Part shown: positions 1 through 11,110 of the stretch, one piece after another | Layout of the letters: each line of letters begins with the position of its first letter | Position numbering within the stretch: the first letter of the stretch is position 1 | From: Aquatica leii | Taxonomy: Eukaryota; Arthropoda; Insecta; Coleoptera; Lampyridae | Reading direction: 5' to 3' | Length of the DNA: 64,000 bases | Assembly (NCBI GenBank): GCA_035610365.1 | Contig: CM069439.1 | Location: 5,828,001-5,892,000 of the forward strand | The notes under the pieces: generated by a model | What the model saw: only the letters and a program-made list of their open reading frames with translations | What the model was told of the DNA's origin: nothing | Databases searched by the model: none | Made by a program: the position numbers and the translations under genes

Positions 1-377
1 TAGACGAAATTGTGGTGTGAACACTTTATCCAGAAGCAGAATTAGAAGAAATTGTTATTATCCAAGACAATTCCCTAATTCATAAATGCAGAATCGTAAA
101 TGAGTGGTTTGAGGACAGAAACGACGTAATTTCTTTAGAATGGCCAGCAAAATCTCCCGATTTAAACCCCATCGAGAACATATGGGCAGCTATGAGTAGA
201 ACTTGGACAAATAATCGCCTTGACATTCCGACCAAAAACCGTAATAATATAGTGCAAACTGCAAATGAAGTTTGGGAACGTTTCCGAGGATGAAACTTCT
301 GCGAAAAATTAATTAACTCGATGCCGAACAGATTAACAAAATGTTTGAAAAATAACGGTTTACATACAAAATATTAA
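1..377 (+). mobile_element. Tc1/mariner transposase, C-terminal fragment, broken
   Basis: Translation from position 60 reads QDN..., then WPAKSPDLNPIENIWAAM, the classic end of the Tc1/IS630 DDE catalytic domain. The second catalytic Asp is in QDN (codon 66-68) and the Glu is in PIEN, about 35 residues later, which fits the Tc1 group. The frame continues to a TAA near 377 but has in-frame stops, one at 18-20 and one at about 291-293, so this is a pseudogene. The first catalytic Asp and the DNA-binding region lie upstream of the window. It would have moved DNA by cut and paste at TA dinucleotides. Confidence 0.85.
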
Positions 378-3083
378 TTAGTTTGAGTATTTTATTTATA
401 ATATAAACGTATTTTTATAATATATGTATATACTATATTTAAATAAATGTGGTTTGGTTGAAACAATGATTTAAATTAGTCGATATTACTACAAATATGA
501 TAAAGTAATCGTTATTTTACGAAAAATGTAATTGATATTAATCATCATAATCGTTTTGCACAAAAGAAGAGTACGATATGTTTTTTTATTTAATTGACTA
601 TTTGAAGTATTTTCACAGTATTCATATTGAAGTATTTTGCTATTAAATACATTAGCACAGCCAAAAAAATTTTTTTTAGTAATCAGACCAATATTAAAAT
701 GATTAATTATGTATGCATTGTTATTCCGAAATTAGTGGAGGCAATACTTTATATAAATATTTGATATAAGAAATAAAAATTTTAGAATTATTAGCTTGTG
801 TAAGATATCAATTCTCTAAAAATGCATTTTAAGTATTGGATACATTTAAAATTTGAAATAAATGCTAATCTGACGTACCGTACCTATTATTATTTGCTTC
901 AAATCTCTAATGTAAAACACTCTACTATTAGAATGTGAATAGGTGCGATCTTAAGCGGTCATTTTGGTTGGTTTATAAACAAAAGAAACAATTTTTTTAT
1001 CTGCTTTATTCTCGGTCTTAATTAATTTGAAATTATGATAAACAAATACAAATCGATTTACTGTAATTTGCTGATGGAATTGCTACAATTTGAGGACAGA
1101 TACGATACGATACGAATGAAGTATTACGATACTTTTAATTCGATCATTAACCAAAGCGATTGGATTTAGAAGAATTGACTAAATAGAAAATTGAAGTGCA
1201 TATCGATCAATTTAGATATGGTTTCTTTACTGTGGTGTTTCCAGTTTCTAGTATTATATTTTTTTAACGTGCAAAATAAACGGCTTACGACATGATGTCT
1301 TACGCTATAATTTATTTAATTTATACCTAAATCTGGTTCTGACCGTAAGTAAGTTCAACGCTTTTATTATGTAAAATCGTGTCTTAAGGCGAAGCCGCAG
1401 GTGTATTTAATTCATTAAGGCATCTAAATCGCATTACTCTGTTAATAGAGCGATGTGAATATGAAGAATTAATTATTAACGACCGTGTCAAAGATATTCT
1501 TAATTTTCTCAATGGGCACAATTTGTTAGTAGTTTAATATTTTAATATGAATAAATTATGGAGTAGCATACGTTTTTTGACAGCGCCAATATCAAGAGTA
1601 GCTCTAGAAATGGTGTTTTATTAAGATTTTGTATTACCTTAATGAAAACGATTCAATCACGATCCATCGTGACTGTATGGATTAGACATATACGTTTATG
1701 GATAAATTATTTTTAATATTGATGAAAGGTTTCTTGTTGAGAGGATAATTAAGATTGAGAAATTAGTTTAGGTCTTTATTTGGTGGTGAGCTAGACATAG
1801 GTGGTCTAGTGAGAGACTAAAGATTGAAGCGTGTAATGGCATAATAGATAAGTTGGTGATGTTTGAGACGAAGTTTAACAGTTACGGTTTTTGGATTATT
1901 TTATGTTTTTTGCAATTTTGGACATACAACCGCAGCCAATGATACGAATTTGGGAATTGAGATTTAATGCGAAAAAAAGAAAACATAATAACAATAATAG
2001 AAGTCAATACAACCAGAAAGTAAATATTTTATCTACAAAAATAAATATTGATCAGTTAAGAAGATGCCAATTCAAAAATGGGTACTAGTTTTTGTTCATA
2101 AGATCCTAGTCCGATGACAAAAAGTAGACTAAAACGGTACAACGCCAGCTAAATAAAATTTGATCAAATGTTAATTAGATACGATGAAACAAATTTTATA
2201 AGAAATCTGGGATATCTAATTAAGGACCGTTATTTAAGCCAATAACAACTGGTATACAATAATAAAGATAATTAAAATTAACGGTATCTACTTTGGTTAA
2301 CGTATGAACGTAAACTATGGAGTGTTAATTTTTTTAGATGTTTTTCTAGAAATTTAAGTAAAAACAAATAATTTCATAAAAAGTAATTGCATTGTAGAAC
2401 GTTGAATTTAAATCCTACGCAATCAGTAAAAAAATTAAATTTGCTAACATATAATCGGAAATTAATGACAAATTAATGTTTTCTTAAAATTTGCAAATAC
2501 GGTTTTTTTAAAAGGCTCGTAACTTCTATTATTTTCCTAAAACAATTGGCTTGCAATTGGGCTTTTATACGAACCTTTGTAATTAATTTTCTTCATAAAT
2601 TGTGAATTGCTTCTATGGGAATAGGAATATTTTGGGTTAATTTCATACATTTCAAAATATTTCATAATAATGTAACTTTGTAAAATTGATTCAGTGAGAA
2701 ATATAAATCTCGAGTTATTTAAAAGTACAATGTGCTAAAGCAAACAGCAACCTTGTTTATAAAAATGGAGTTTTATTAATTTTGGCAACTCTTGTATAAT
2801 AAACTTCTGAAATTAGGATTTCTATTTCTGTTCAAATTTTCTCATAAGCATGACGCACAACAATTTTTTAATTTAAATTATCTTATAGCTATTATTACAA
2901 AAAAAATGGTGATAATTAACCTCGAATTAAGCGAAACATTTTTTTTAATTCATCCTTTTATAGCCTAATTAAAAGTGGTCCAATCGTAGACAAATACTTC
3001 TATTTTTACTTTTGCCGTTAATTATTTTTAATAATTATTTGGGATACTTCTTCTTGATCTTTTTGTTAATGTTGACTGCCAAC
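378..3083. other. AT-rich non-coding stretch
   Basis: No ORF with recognisable content, no splice-flanked coding segment and no repeat that I can name. The short ORF at 1891-2088 is low-complexity (Asn/Lys-rich) and looks like chance. Confidence 0.5.
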
Positions 3084-3142
3084 AACGAGATTACTCGTGG
3101 TCAGTAAATTGTCCGTAGGCGCTTACCACGAGTTATCTCGTT
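3084..3142. repeat. Near-perfect inverted repeat (18-bp arms)
   Basis: The arm at 3084-3101 (AACGAGATTACTCGTGGT) pairs with the arm at 3125-3142 with one mismatch, leaving a 23-base loop. It is more GC-rich than its surroundings. It may be a transposon end or a MITE core; the family was not recognised. Confidence 0.7.
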
Positions 3143-3507
3143 TATAAATACATAGAAATTTTGTATATTGGTCGTCTGAGAAAGGTTTATAACACATTTA
3201 GCTCGGCTCATTTTATTGACATCTTTGGTTTTGTTATATGTTACCTGTCAATTCTCAAAAGCTAGTCCAGTTAGGTTGCTTTCGTAAATATTTTCACTTT
3301 GTTCTTCATTACTGTTATCTATGTTTTTTTGCAGTAAACATTTAGTAATCTTTCGTTTGAGTGTGATAAAATAGCACAATTCTGGTCTTCCATTGTCTTT
3401 ATATCTATTTTTTATTTTTAACCAAAAAATATACACGATGTTTCAGTTGCTAGAGTATCGTAATTGTCATTACATGAATACTAACAAACTTAGAGTCTAT
3501 TTTATTC

Positions 3508-4930
3508 TATGTTGTTCTTCCCAGGAGTGTTGCGCAATGCCGGCGACTGTGGACTAGACCAGTCCTTATTAGTATGTGGTCAATTTGGCTTTTTGATACT
3601 TGGTTCAAATGGTTTCATGTTTTTTTATGTCTTCCTGGTTGTGGAAATAAATGCTGCTGCAAGGTTACATATTATGTTTTCATCACCATTGGTTTTGTTG
3701 TGTATTGTATTCTTTCTTGTCACTGATGTTATGTGGTTCTGTTTTATTATCTGGGCGTTTATATCTCCCATTATTTTTAACGTGTCATGTTTTGGTATTT
3801 TTTCACAGTTTTGTGATTCTTTAGGTAGGTTGTATTAGCCATTTTTCCTTCATTTTAAGATTTGCTATTCTGTCATTTATCGCCTAAAATTTCCTTTTTT
3901 TACTCGTTGCTAGTGAGCTACAATGAAGCATGTACCATTTTCCCCTTTTCCCTTGTCATTATTTCTATAATCTCTATAGTTTTTCCATCCTTCATTAATG
4001 TCTTAATATTCTAAGTTGCTATACTAATTTTTGTTCGTTTTTTAGTTTTTGTTATTTATTTTTAATTTCTCTCTTTCCCGAGTATTCACCTTAATCGTGT
4101 CCTTTTCCAGTGCGCTGGTCTTCTTTATTCTTTTTTTATCTACGGATTTTAGTTTTTTGGAATTGTGCCCGTCTTGGTTATTCTTTCTCGTATTTCTACA
4201 TTGCGTTCAGTTTCTGGTGATCTTTGACTGAAGGTTCTTTAGTTTTCTACGTATTGTCTTTATTTTCTTGTTTTTGTTTTATTACCCAGATAGAATTTTT
4301 GTTCGTTGTTATAATTTAGTATGACGTGCTAGTTTTTTTCCTGTATTGTATCATACATAACATTATTTATTTTTCTTGTTCTATTATTTCTTTCGAGAAC
4401 TTTTCCTCGACGTATATTTTTGTTCTTTTTAGCTTTTTGACCGCATTATGTATCTCCATCTTTTTATTCCACCTTCTCACTTCAATTAGTATTAATTTTG
4501 TTCTTCCTTTGTTCTCTTTCCCTAATCTTCTGATCTGTGTTAGTTTCTACTCATTATTTATCGTTACGCCTATTTCTTTCGGAATTACTCTATTTTTTAT
4601 TATTTGCATGTCGCTCTCTTCTTTTTGCTCCACTTCTCCATATATAACTACTTTATTCTTTGTGATTTCTTGATTTAATTTTTCAATCCTTTTTTTCCTA
4701 AACTGTTAATCTTTGTTTTAGTAATTGGTTCTCATTTAATAAATTTGTTTTTTATTATTTTTTCTTGGTAGTCATCTAATTATATATCTATCATTTCTAT
4801 CTTCTGTTAAGTCTAGATTACTCTTTATGTCTTGTAGCAGTTTCATCATATTTTGAAAATCTGCATTTTTGTCAGCCATTTCTGGTGTATATATTCTCAG
4901 TGTTTTAATTTAAATTAAAGTATTAAATAC
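3508..4930 (-). mobile_element. LINE ORF1 remnant (minus strand)
   Basis: The + strand is unusually T-rich. On the minus strand it reads as a Lys/Glu-rich coiled-coil protein with motifs seen in insect non-LTR ORF1 proteins: KVVIYGEVEQKEESDMQI, then RRLGKENKGRTKLILIEV, then KLKRTKIYVEEKFSKE. The pattern 'NVIIYxVEE...RxGK...RPILVEF...LKGTKIYIxED' is typical of these proteins, which bind the LINE RNA. Stops and frame shifts interrupt it and no endonuclease or RT domain follows on either side, so it is a broken fragment. Hydrophobic + strand ORFs here (for example 4049-4231 and 4326-4673) are shadows of it. Confidence 0.6.
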
Positions 4931-5503
4931 GGTCCTGCACTCTGTTTATACTTATACATTTGATATCTTGCCTTTAAATATCTGATCTTATGATACCATT
5001 TTTATGTATCCGTTGTTCCTCTTTGTTGAAAAGAGGTGTTCTATAGTCTTTTGCTCAGTATCACTAAGTTATTAACAGAAAAGAAACGATCATTCCTATT
5101 AATTATATTTATAAAATTTTAATCTTAAATTTTTTTCTTGAAAACACAAAACGCACGAGCTACACGTTTCACTTCACTTACATTTATTACCGTCATATTA
5201 AGTTTGATGTTTACTTTTGCATTGATGTTAATTCTTTGATGCTCCCATTCCAAGTTCTTTGAACGTGTGTTGAATGATATGTGGATAATAGGTCGTTTTG
5301 TGCACTCCTTTACTTATTTTGAACATCTTTGGATCTCCCTGTCAGTTTACTTGGGTTCACGAACGACAATACGGCAAATGGCAAGTTCTACTTCTTGTTT
5401 TAGCTCTCAATGAGAGACTAGGACCAAGCCTATATAGTATTGCTTTTTCCAGATCGAAAATTTCTTAGTTTTAGCTTACTGGTGAATTTTTTTTGATTTG
5501 GTC

Positions 5504-5785
5504 TTTTGAGTTCTTTGTTTTTCTTGGAAATTACAAACACTTTAATAATGGGTGATCCAAATTGAACTTTAAGATTTTTTAAGAATTTCATTTTATGTTG
5601 TTCTTCCCAGGAGTGTTGCGCAATGCCGGCGACTGTGGACTAGACCAGTCCTGATTAGTATATGGTCAATTTGGCTTTTTGATACTTGGTTCAAATGGTT
5701 CCATGTCTTTTGAGTTCTTTGCTTTTATTGGAAATTACAAGCACTTTAATAATGGGTGATCCATTGAACTTTAAGATTTGTTTTC
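5504..5785. repeat. 204-bp-offset tandem duplication containing a dispersed 113-bp repeat
   Basis: The segment beginning GTCTTTTGAGTTCTTTG at 5501 recurs at 5705 with the same downstream GGAAATTACA, CACTTTAATAATGGGTG and TTGAACTTTAAGAT blocks. Between the two copies lies a 113-bp block (5594-5706) that is almost identical to 3508-3620, with about 3-4 mismatches over an offset of 2086 bp. Both copies run through the end sequence of the LINE-like debris, so this is probably a repeated LINE terminus. Confidence 0.7.
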
Positions 5786-5887
5786 TTAATACAAGTCAAA
5801 ATATTGAAAAAAATCCGAACTTTATTGCTATAAGTAAAAGTACAAACTTAGCAGTATTAAATATGTCAGGCAAATGTCCTCCACGGC

Positions 5888-6640
5888 TTCGCTAACATGA
5901 TACCATTCTTGTAGCAAAGTTTTTCAAAACGCTTTCACATAAATGCGGTAATTCACTAATTGCACGTCTGATGTTCAGCTTTGTTGACAAACCTTTTTCT
6001 TTAAATAGTACCACAGAGAATAGTCTAATGGGGTTAAATCGTAAGACCTCGGTGGCCCCTCTGAGAGATAACACGACTCAAAAATTTACTTTGAAGTAAA
6101 GTCAGTGTTTTGCGTGCTGTATGACATGTGACATACCATTGAGAGCAATAGGGTTGCCACCTTAGTTCTAAAAAAAGTAGGGGTCAATGATTCCTCCAGC
6201 CCATGGTGTACACCATTTAGTGCATTTTTGGGGATGCATTGGTTTTTCTTGAATAACATGGGAATATGTACTACCCCAGATGCGATTTTGGCGACTCACA
6301 AAGTAGACAACATGATTTTTTTACAGAAATCAGCATCAATTTCTGTAAAATTTTGTAAAACCCAGTTCTTCGTTGAGTAGTGCCGTATGAAGGAGTAAAT
6401 TGCTGCGAACCGGAACCTAGGTTTGTCAATGAGCATACCACTTGTTTCAAACATTTGCACAAGGTCACGAATGGAAAGCTCACGCGTTAATGTGATTGTA
6501 ACTGACCGCTTGTTTTCATAATAAATTTGTACGATATTTATTCGTTGCTGCACTGTATACGGCGCTATGATGAATTTGCCATGTGTTTTGATGAACTGTA
6601 GCAAACTCCCATCGTTCACACAACGCAAGTGGCGCGTAAT
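5888..6640 (-). mobile_element. Mariner-like (DUF4817 type) transposase, broken
   Basis: Minus-strand reading gives the N-terminal helix-turn-helix region TVQQRINIVQIYYENKRSV (DUF4817-like), then RIWGSTYSHVIQ, EKPMHPQKCTKWCTPWAGGI and a block resembling GPPRSYDLTPLDYSLW (seen here shifted as RGATEVLRFNPIRLF). These occur in this order in the widespread insect mariner relatives whose transposases carry a DUF4817 domain. The middle, including the QDGAxxH catalytic region, is shortened or missing, and several frames are needed. Presumed cut-and-paste transposase, inactive. Confidence 0.75.
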
Positions 6641-6649
6641 TCAAATCCT

Positions 6650-9600
6650 AAAGTTCAATTTAGATTAGTTTTATATATTTTCTTTGCTAATTTTAGGAAA
6701 ACTGGTTGAAACAATTTGTGATTACTTATTTGCGTGTTTTGCAATTTTCAAGTAATGGTTTTGTAATATTAAACTGTTTCAATGTGGAATTTCATGATTT
6801 TAGTAATAAATATTAAGGTATTGTTATATATCTTCGTATGTTACCCAAGATTGTAATTACAAGAATCGGTTCAGGGATAAATGATATTTGTTGGTTCGCG
6901 TTTGCGAAAAGGTCTTCAATTTAAAACTTGTCTGTAGGGAGTTGTAGTTGTTTAATTATTAGGAACACTCTACAAATATGCACTAGAACCCTCTGTGAAA
7001 TAGGACAGAGTCTGTAAAATGCATTCACAAAGGGATATTTACATTCTCTCCCTTAATTTAAAATTAGAAAATTTCTGCTATAAATTATATTAGTTCTCCT
7101 TTTTCTTCGGTTGCTGCATAATTGCAAATTAATGTACTGGTCTGAATAGTGGAAGAGAATAACTACTCAATCAAATATAGATCCGTTTGAGAGTATTAAT
7201 GGCATTAGCTATCAAAATAATAGCCAATATAAACGGAAGCATGGAGACAGAAATGATTACTAGTAGTGACTGCTCGAGGCCTTTAAAATAATTGAAAATA
7301 CGATATCCTTAAATTTATTGCGATTTTGGCATTGCCAAAACCATTTACTAGCTTTATATTAATAACGTACGTTATTTTTCTTAAACTAAATAAATTTGAA
7401 ATTTATCAATGATTGAACTATAAAAGCGCAATAAATTTAAAGAATGTGGTTTTTATTCGGCGGATCTTTTCAGTTCGCATCGAAAAACTACGTCATCTGT
7501 ATTTCTGTGCTATGAATTTTTAGTAAACTCGTAAATAAATGTTGTTATCTATTGTCGATTACACCGGGTAACATATTTTCGCTGCTTTTAAGAAGTTGTT
7601 TCTAATTTTATTTCTTTCAAATTTTTTAGCCAAAATTATGCGGACATTTTTGCGAACGGAATATATTTTCTATCGCATAGTTTAATAAATATACGAGCAG
7701 GTTTTGTAAAAACATTTAAACTCAATTAAAATTAGATTTACTATAACTGATTATAGTAATAAATTCGAAGACTTTTGTGAAAGCAATAAAAGGAAATACG
7801 ATTTTTGAGCGACGCTAGAAAAAGGATTTTTGAACAATAAGCTAATATGTTTTGTTTTAGAAGAACGTTTCGGTTCAAAAAATGTTGGTTCCAACTGGTT
7901 AAGAGTGAATTTCAATTTGAAAGGTTCGTTAGCTGGTAATGTAACGTGTTCTTGAAAATTTGTAATTTTTGCACGATAGTGCTGTAGCCTAACACCCGTC
8001 AATCGTTTAAGGACTTTTTTCGTGGATGTTTAATGAAATAAATAGGTAACTTAGAAAACAAAAATCTTAGAACTTTTTGACTAATTCTGTCTTCTTTGCA
8101 AAAGCTCATTTGTAATCATTTACTAACAGTTTTACTTATTAAAAATGTTTCGTTAATTAAAGCTAGCGATTATTGCCATTACAGAATCGAACGTAAACTC
8201 TCACTGAGCGCATCCGCGTCATGTTGATATTTTCGATTTTATTGGTCATTAACATGTAATTTACAAAGACCTGTATACAAGGTCGTCTCCATTAATTCCT
8301 TGCACTTTAGATACAATGGCTTTATGTCCGAGCGTTATTAAAAAGGGGCTTTTAGATGTCGAGCAAAATATAATAAAATAATTAGGATTGCTGATACAGA
8401 AGAAGTTTTTAATGTAAAGAAATCGTAAATTTGAATTGCTTTTTCAACTTTATAGGATTAAAACTGTGATAAGAATTAATGGACGAATATTTCTGCACGT
8501 CGAAAAACACACTTTATTACTTAAAATTTTTGAAAAGATTATAACTACTATTATTGGTAACTCCATTAAGTTGAAGATGAGACACCATCATTTGAAATAT
8601 TCGCGGAATTGAAAAGTAAAAAATTCGAATTATTATTTTTTTAATTCTGTATGTAATGACTGTTTAAAACACGCATTCGTATTAATATGTAAATTAAATT
8701 TTAGTTTATAGTCCGCGTACACGCCCAAATCATTCACATTGTCAACATTTAGAACAGGTAAATTATGTACATAAGTAATTATACAATACTTTAATGCATG
8801 TTTCTGTCATAAATTGATGCAATTTTTAAAATTGAATAAGTTGGGAAATGTAGTGCATAAAGTGCATTGAGGTAAAGTTCTAGAGTATTGTTTCGTGTGC
8901 TCTATTATAAAAGTTTTGCGGCATTTACTTTTATTGGCAATGTAGTAACTTTGTCTCGATGTTTTGTTCATCATACCAACTAGTGTAATAAGAAAATCGA
9001 TCACTACTTTTTTTAGACAACAAATCTAATGAAAACTTCTACTCCATTACAACTTTATTTGTTGTTTTTTTTTAATCTAGTCATTTTTATATTTTAAACC
9101 TCAGACTCGATAAAGCTGCCTGTCTTTTACTGACGATTCTGATCCGTAAATTTGTAAATGTTTTTTTTGCACACGTCTACGTTAAATCGTTAAAATTAGT
9201 TTAAAAAAAATATTTACACAAGCTTTTAAACGTTTTATTGAGTAAGTTTCAATCAATTTTTTTTTACAAAAAGTAAAATCAACAGGGAAACTGCATCAAT
9301 GATTACTCAAAAATTTGTTTCTTCTTTTTATTAGTCTTGATTTGACTACTGTTTGACTATCATTTAAAGTTTTATTAATTAAATTAGTTAGAAAAGATAT
9401 GCCCAACAACATTGCGATGAGCTGACATAAGGCTAACACAAATTTTTCGCTCTGTTTAGGGAAAGAATTCTTGATTATTTTCAGTTCTACAAATTTGGTG
9501 GATCTTTTACTAGTGAAAAGGAGCTTTAAGATAAACGCATTTGAGTATTGAGTTTTCAATAGAAATTGAAACCAAGAAGTGTGAATTGTGAAAACCGTGT

Positions 9601-9779
9601 CTGTTAAAAACACATTTTTTTAGTATGAAGATTTTGTCGATAGTAAGGAAACGATTCTTGATATGACTCTTTGTTTTGCCGTTATTTTAAAAACGCTGGT
9701 TTGTTTTTGGTTTTTGTTATTTTATTGGCGTTATTGTTAAAAATAAGAGTGAAGCTTATGATACAGTTTTGTTATTCGA
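6650..9779. other. Non-coding, no recognised content
   Basis: AT-rich. Short ORFs (7751-8002, 8807-9004 and 9296-9613, all minus) show no family resemblance and have the composition of their surroundings. No splice-bounded coding segment was found. Confidence 0.5.
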
Positions 9780-9783
9780 CGTT

Positions 9784-10990
9784 TTGTTTTTGAGCAGTCA
9801 TTATCAATACTAAGATAAGAACGTCTTTCGGGCTTGGACCGTGTCATTGTACTAAGCGAAGTTGCCCACGTTCGTTAAGGGCTTCATCAGAGCGTGGAAG
9901 AAATTGAAGAACTTAAGCCAGCAACCGAAATCTAACTAAGAACTTGTGAAGACTTAGGTAATCAACAAGCCAGATTCTTGACTCTAAAAAGTAAGAAAAA
10001 ATTCGATGAAAAAAGCAAACGACAATCTAACAAACAACTACTACAGAGTTAAGTAATTAACTTGTGAATTCTAAACTCCATAGACGGGACTTAAAAAGAA
10101 GTAATCTCCGGCTGGTTGAGCGCTATCTGATTGGGTTGTGGTCGAATACCAAAGGGAATTCGAAACCAAAGAGGGATTAGTTTAAGAGGAATAGAGATTT
10201 TGCAATCACGCTATCAAAATTTGTGATCTGTAGTAAAATGATGTTCAGCAACCGCAGACTTAGAAATATGCCTTTTCTGTCTTATCTTGAAATGCGCAAA
10301 GACCGGTTTCACCGATGTAGCTTAAACGACATGAACAAGGAATTTGGTATACACCTTGAAATGAAAGTGTAGGAAATTTGTTCTTGAAGGCATATTTATA
10401 AATGGCAGAGAACCATTAGTTTTGATTTCCATGATGAATTTGATATCTGGTTGTTAGTTGTTTAGATGATCAAGAAACTTAAACAATTCGACATAACTAT
10501 GAGACTAGTTTCGATTTCCATGATGAATTTGATATCTGGTTGTTAGTTGTTTAGATGATCAAGAAACCTAAACAATTCGACATAACTATGAGACCAAACA
10601 ATAAGCGTGTTGTCAACATACGAAAACCAGATTTTAGGTTTTAATATCGATGATTTCAACGCAACCGTTTCCAAGGATTCCATATAAATGTTAGCTACAG
10701 CAGGCAATAGATGAGAAACCACAGCAGCACCAGAAACTTGTCCGTAAAAGTTGTTATCAAATCGAAAGTAAGTCGATGATATGCAGTTATCAATAAGACG
10801 AACCAAACTCAAATCTTTGTCATAGTGACACAGAATCTATTCGATGATAATAAGCGAATTTTTAATAGAAACTTAAAAAGTAAAAAGTGAAGTGACATCA
10901 AGACTTACTTTAAGAAAATCTTTGGGTTCAAGCTCTATAGTTTCTAAACGTTGAGTAAGATGTTGAAAGTTGAGGATATAAGAAGAGGTT
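9784..10990 (-). mobile_element. Penelope-like element remnant: RT, GIY-YIG endonuclease, 3' tail
   Basis: On the minus strand, right to left: RT motif DVTSLFT (about 10.9 kb); then FDNNFYGQVSGAAVVSHLLPAV with ANIYMESLE, then KPKIWFSYVDNTLIVW with FRFLDHLNN (10543-10812). These match the Penelope RT pattern GAAMGSPLSP...YVDDTFVIW. At 10292-10355 comes GVYQIPCSCRLSYIGETGLC, the GIY-YIG endonuclease signature (the reading matches GVYxIPC...YIGET), followed by KSAVAEHHFTTDHKF at about 10.2 kb. The combination RT plus GIY-YIG defines this class. The second Asp of YVDD is Asn, frames shift between domains, and an 89-bp tandem duplication sits in the RT region, so it is dead. The tail near 9.86-9.89 kb holds a partial hammerhead-like core. 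Confidence 0.85.
10420..10597. repeat. 89-bp tandem duplication inside the Penelope RT
   Basis: Two adjacent copies (about 10420-10508 and 10509-10597) share TGATGAATTTGATATCTGG and ACAATTCGACATAACTATGA with only a few differences. 89 is not a multiple of three, so the duplication itself shifts the RT frame. Confidence 0.85.
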
Positions 10991-11110
10991 TTATCTATTA
11001 ATTTGCAAAGAAATTTAAATTTTGTTTAAATCCGACTAATTATATAGGTCAAATTTTAGAAGCTTTTTTTATTCTGAATTTAACAATCTGGTATAATTAC
11101 GTTTTTAAAT

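Noticed and set aside
4049-4673. Hydrophobic + strand ORFs suggesting membrane proteins
   Set aside because: They are the complement of a Lys/Glu-rich LINE ORF1 on the minus strand.
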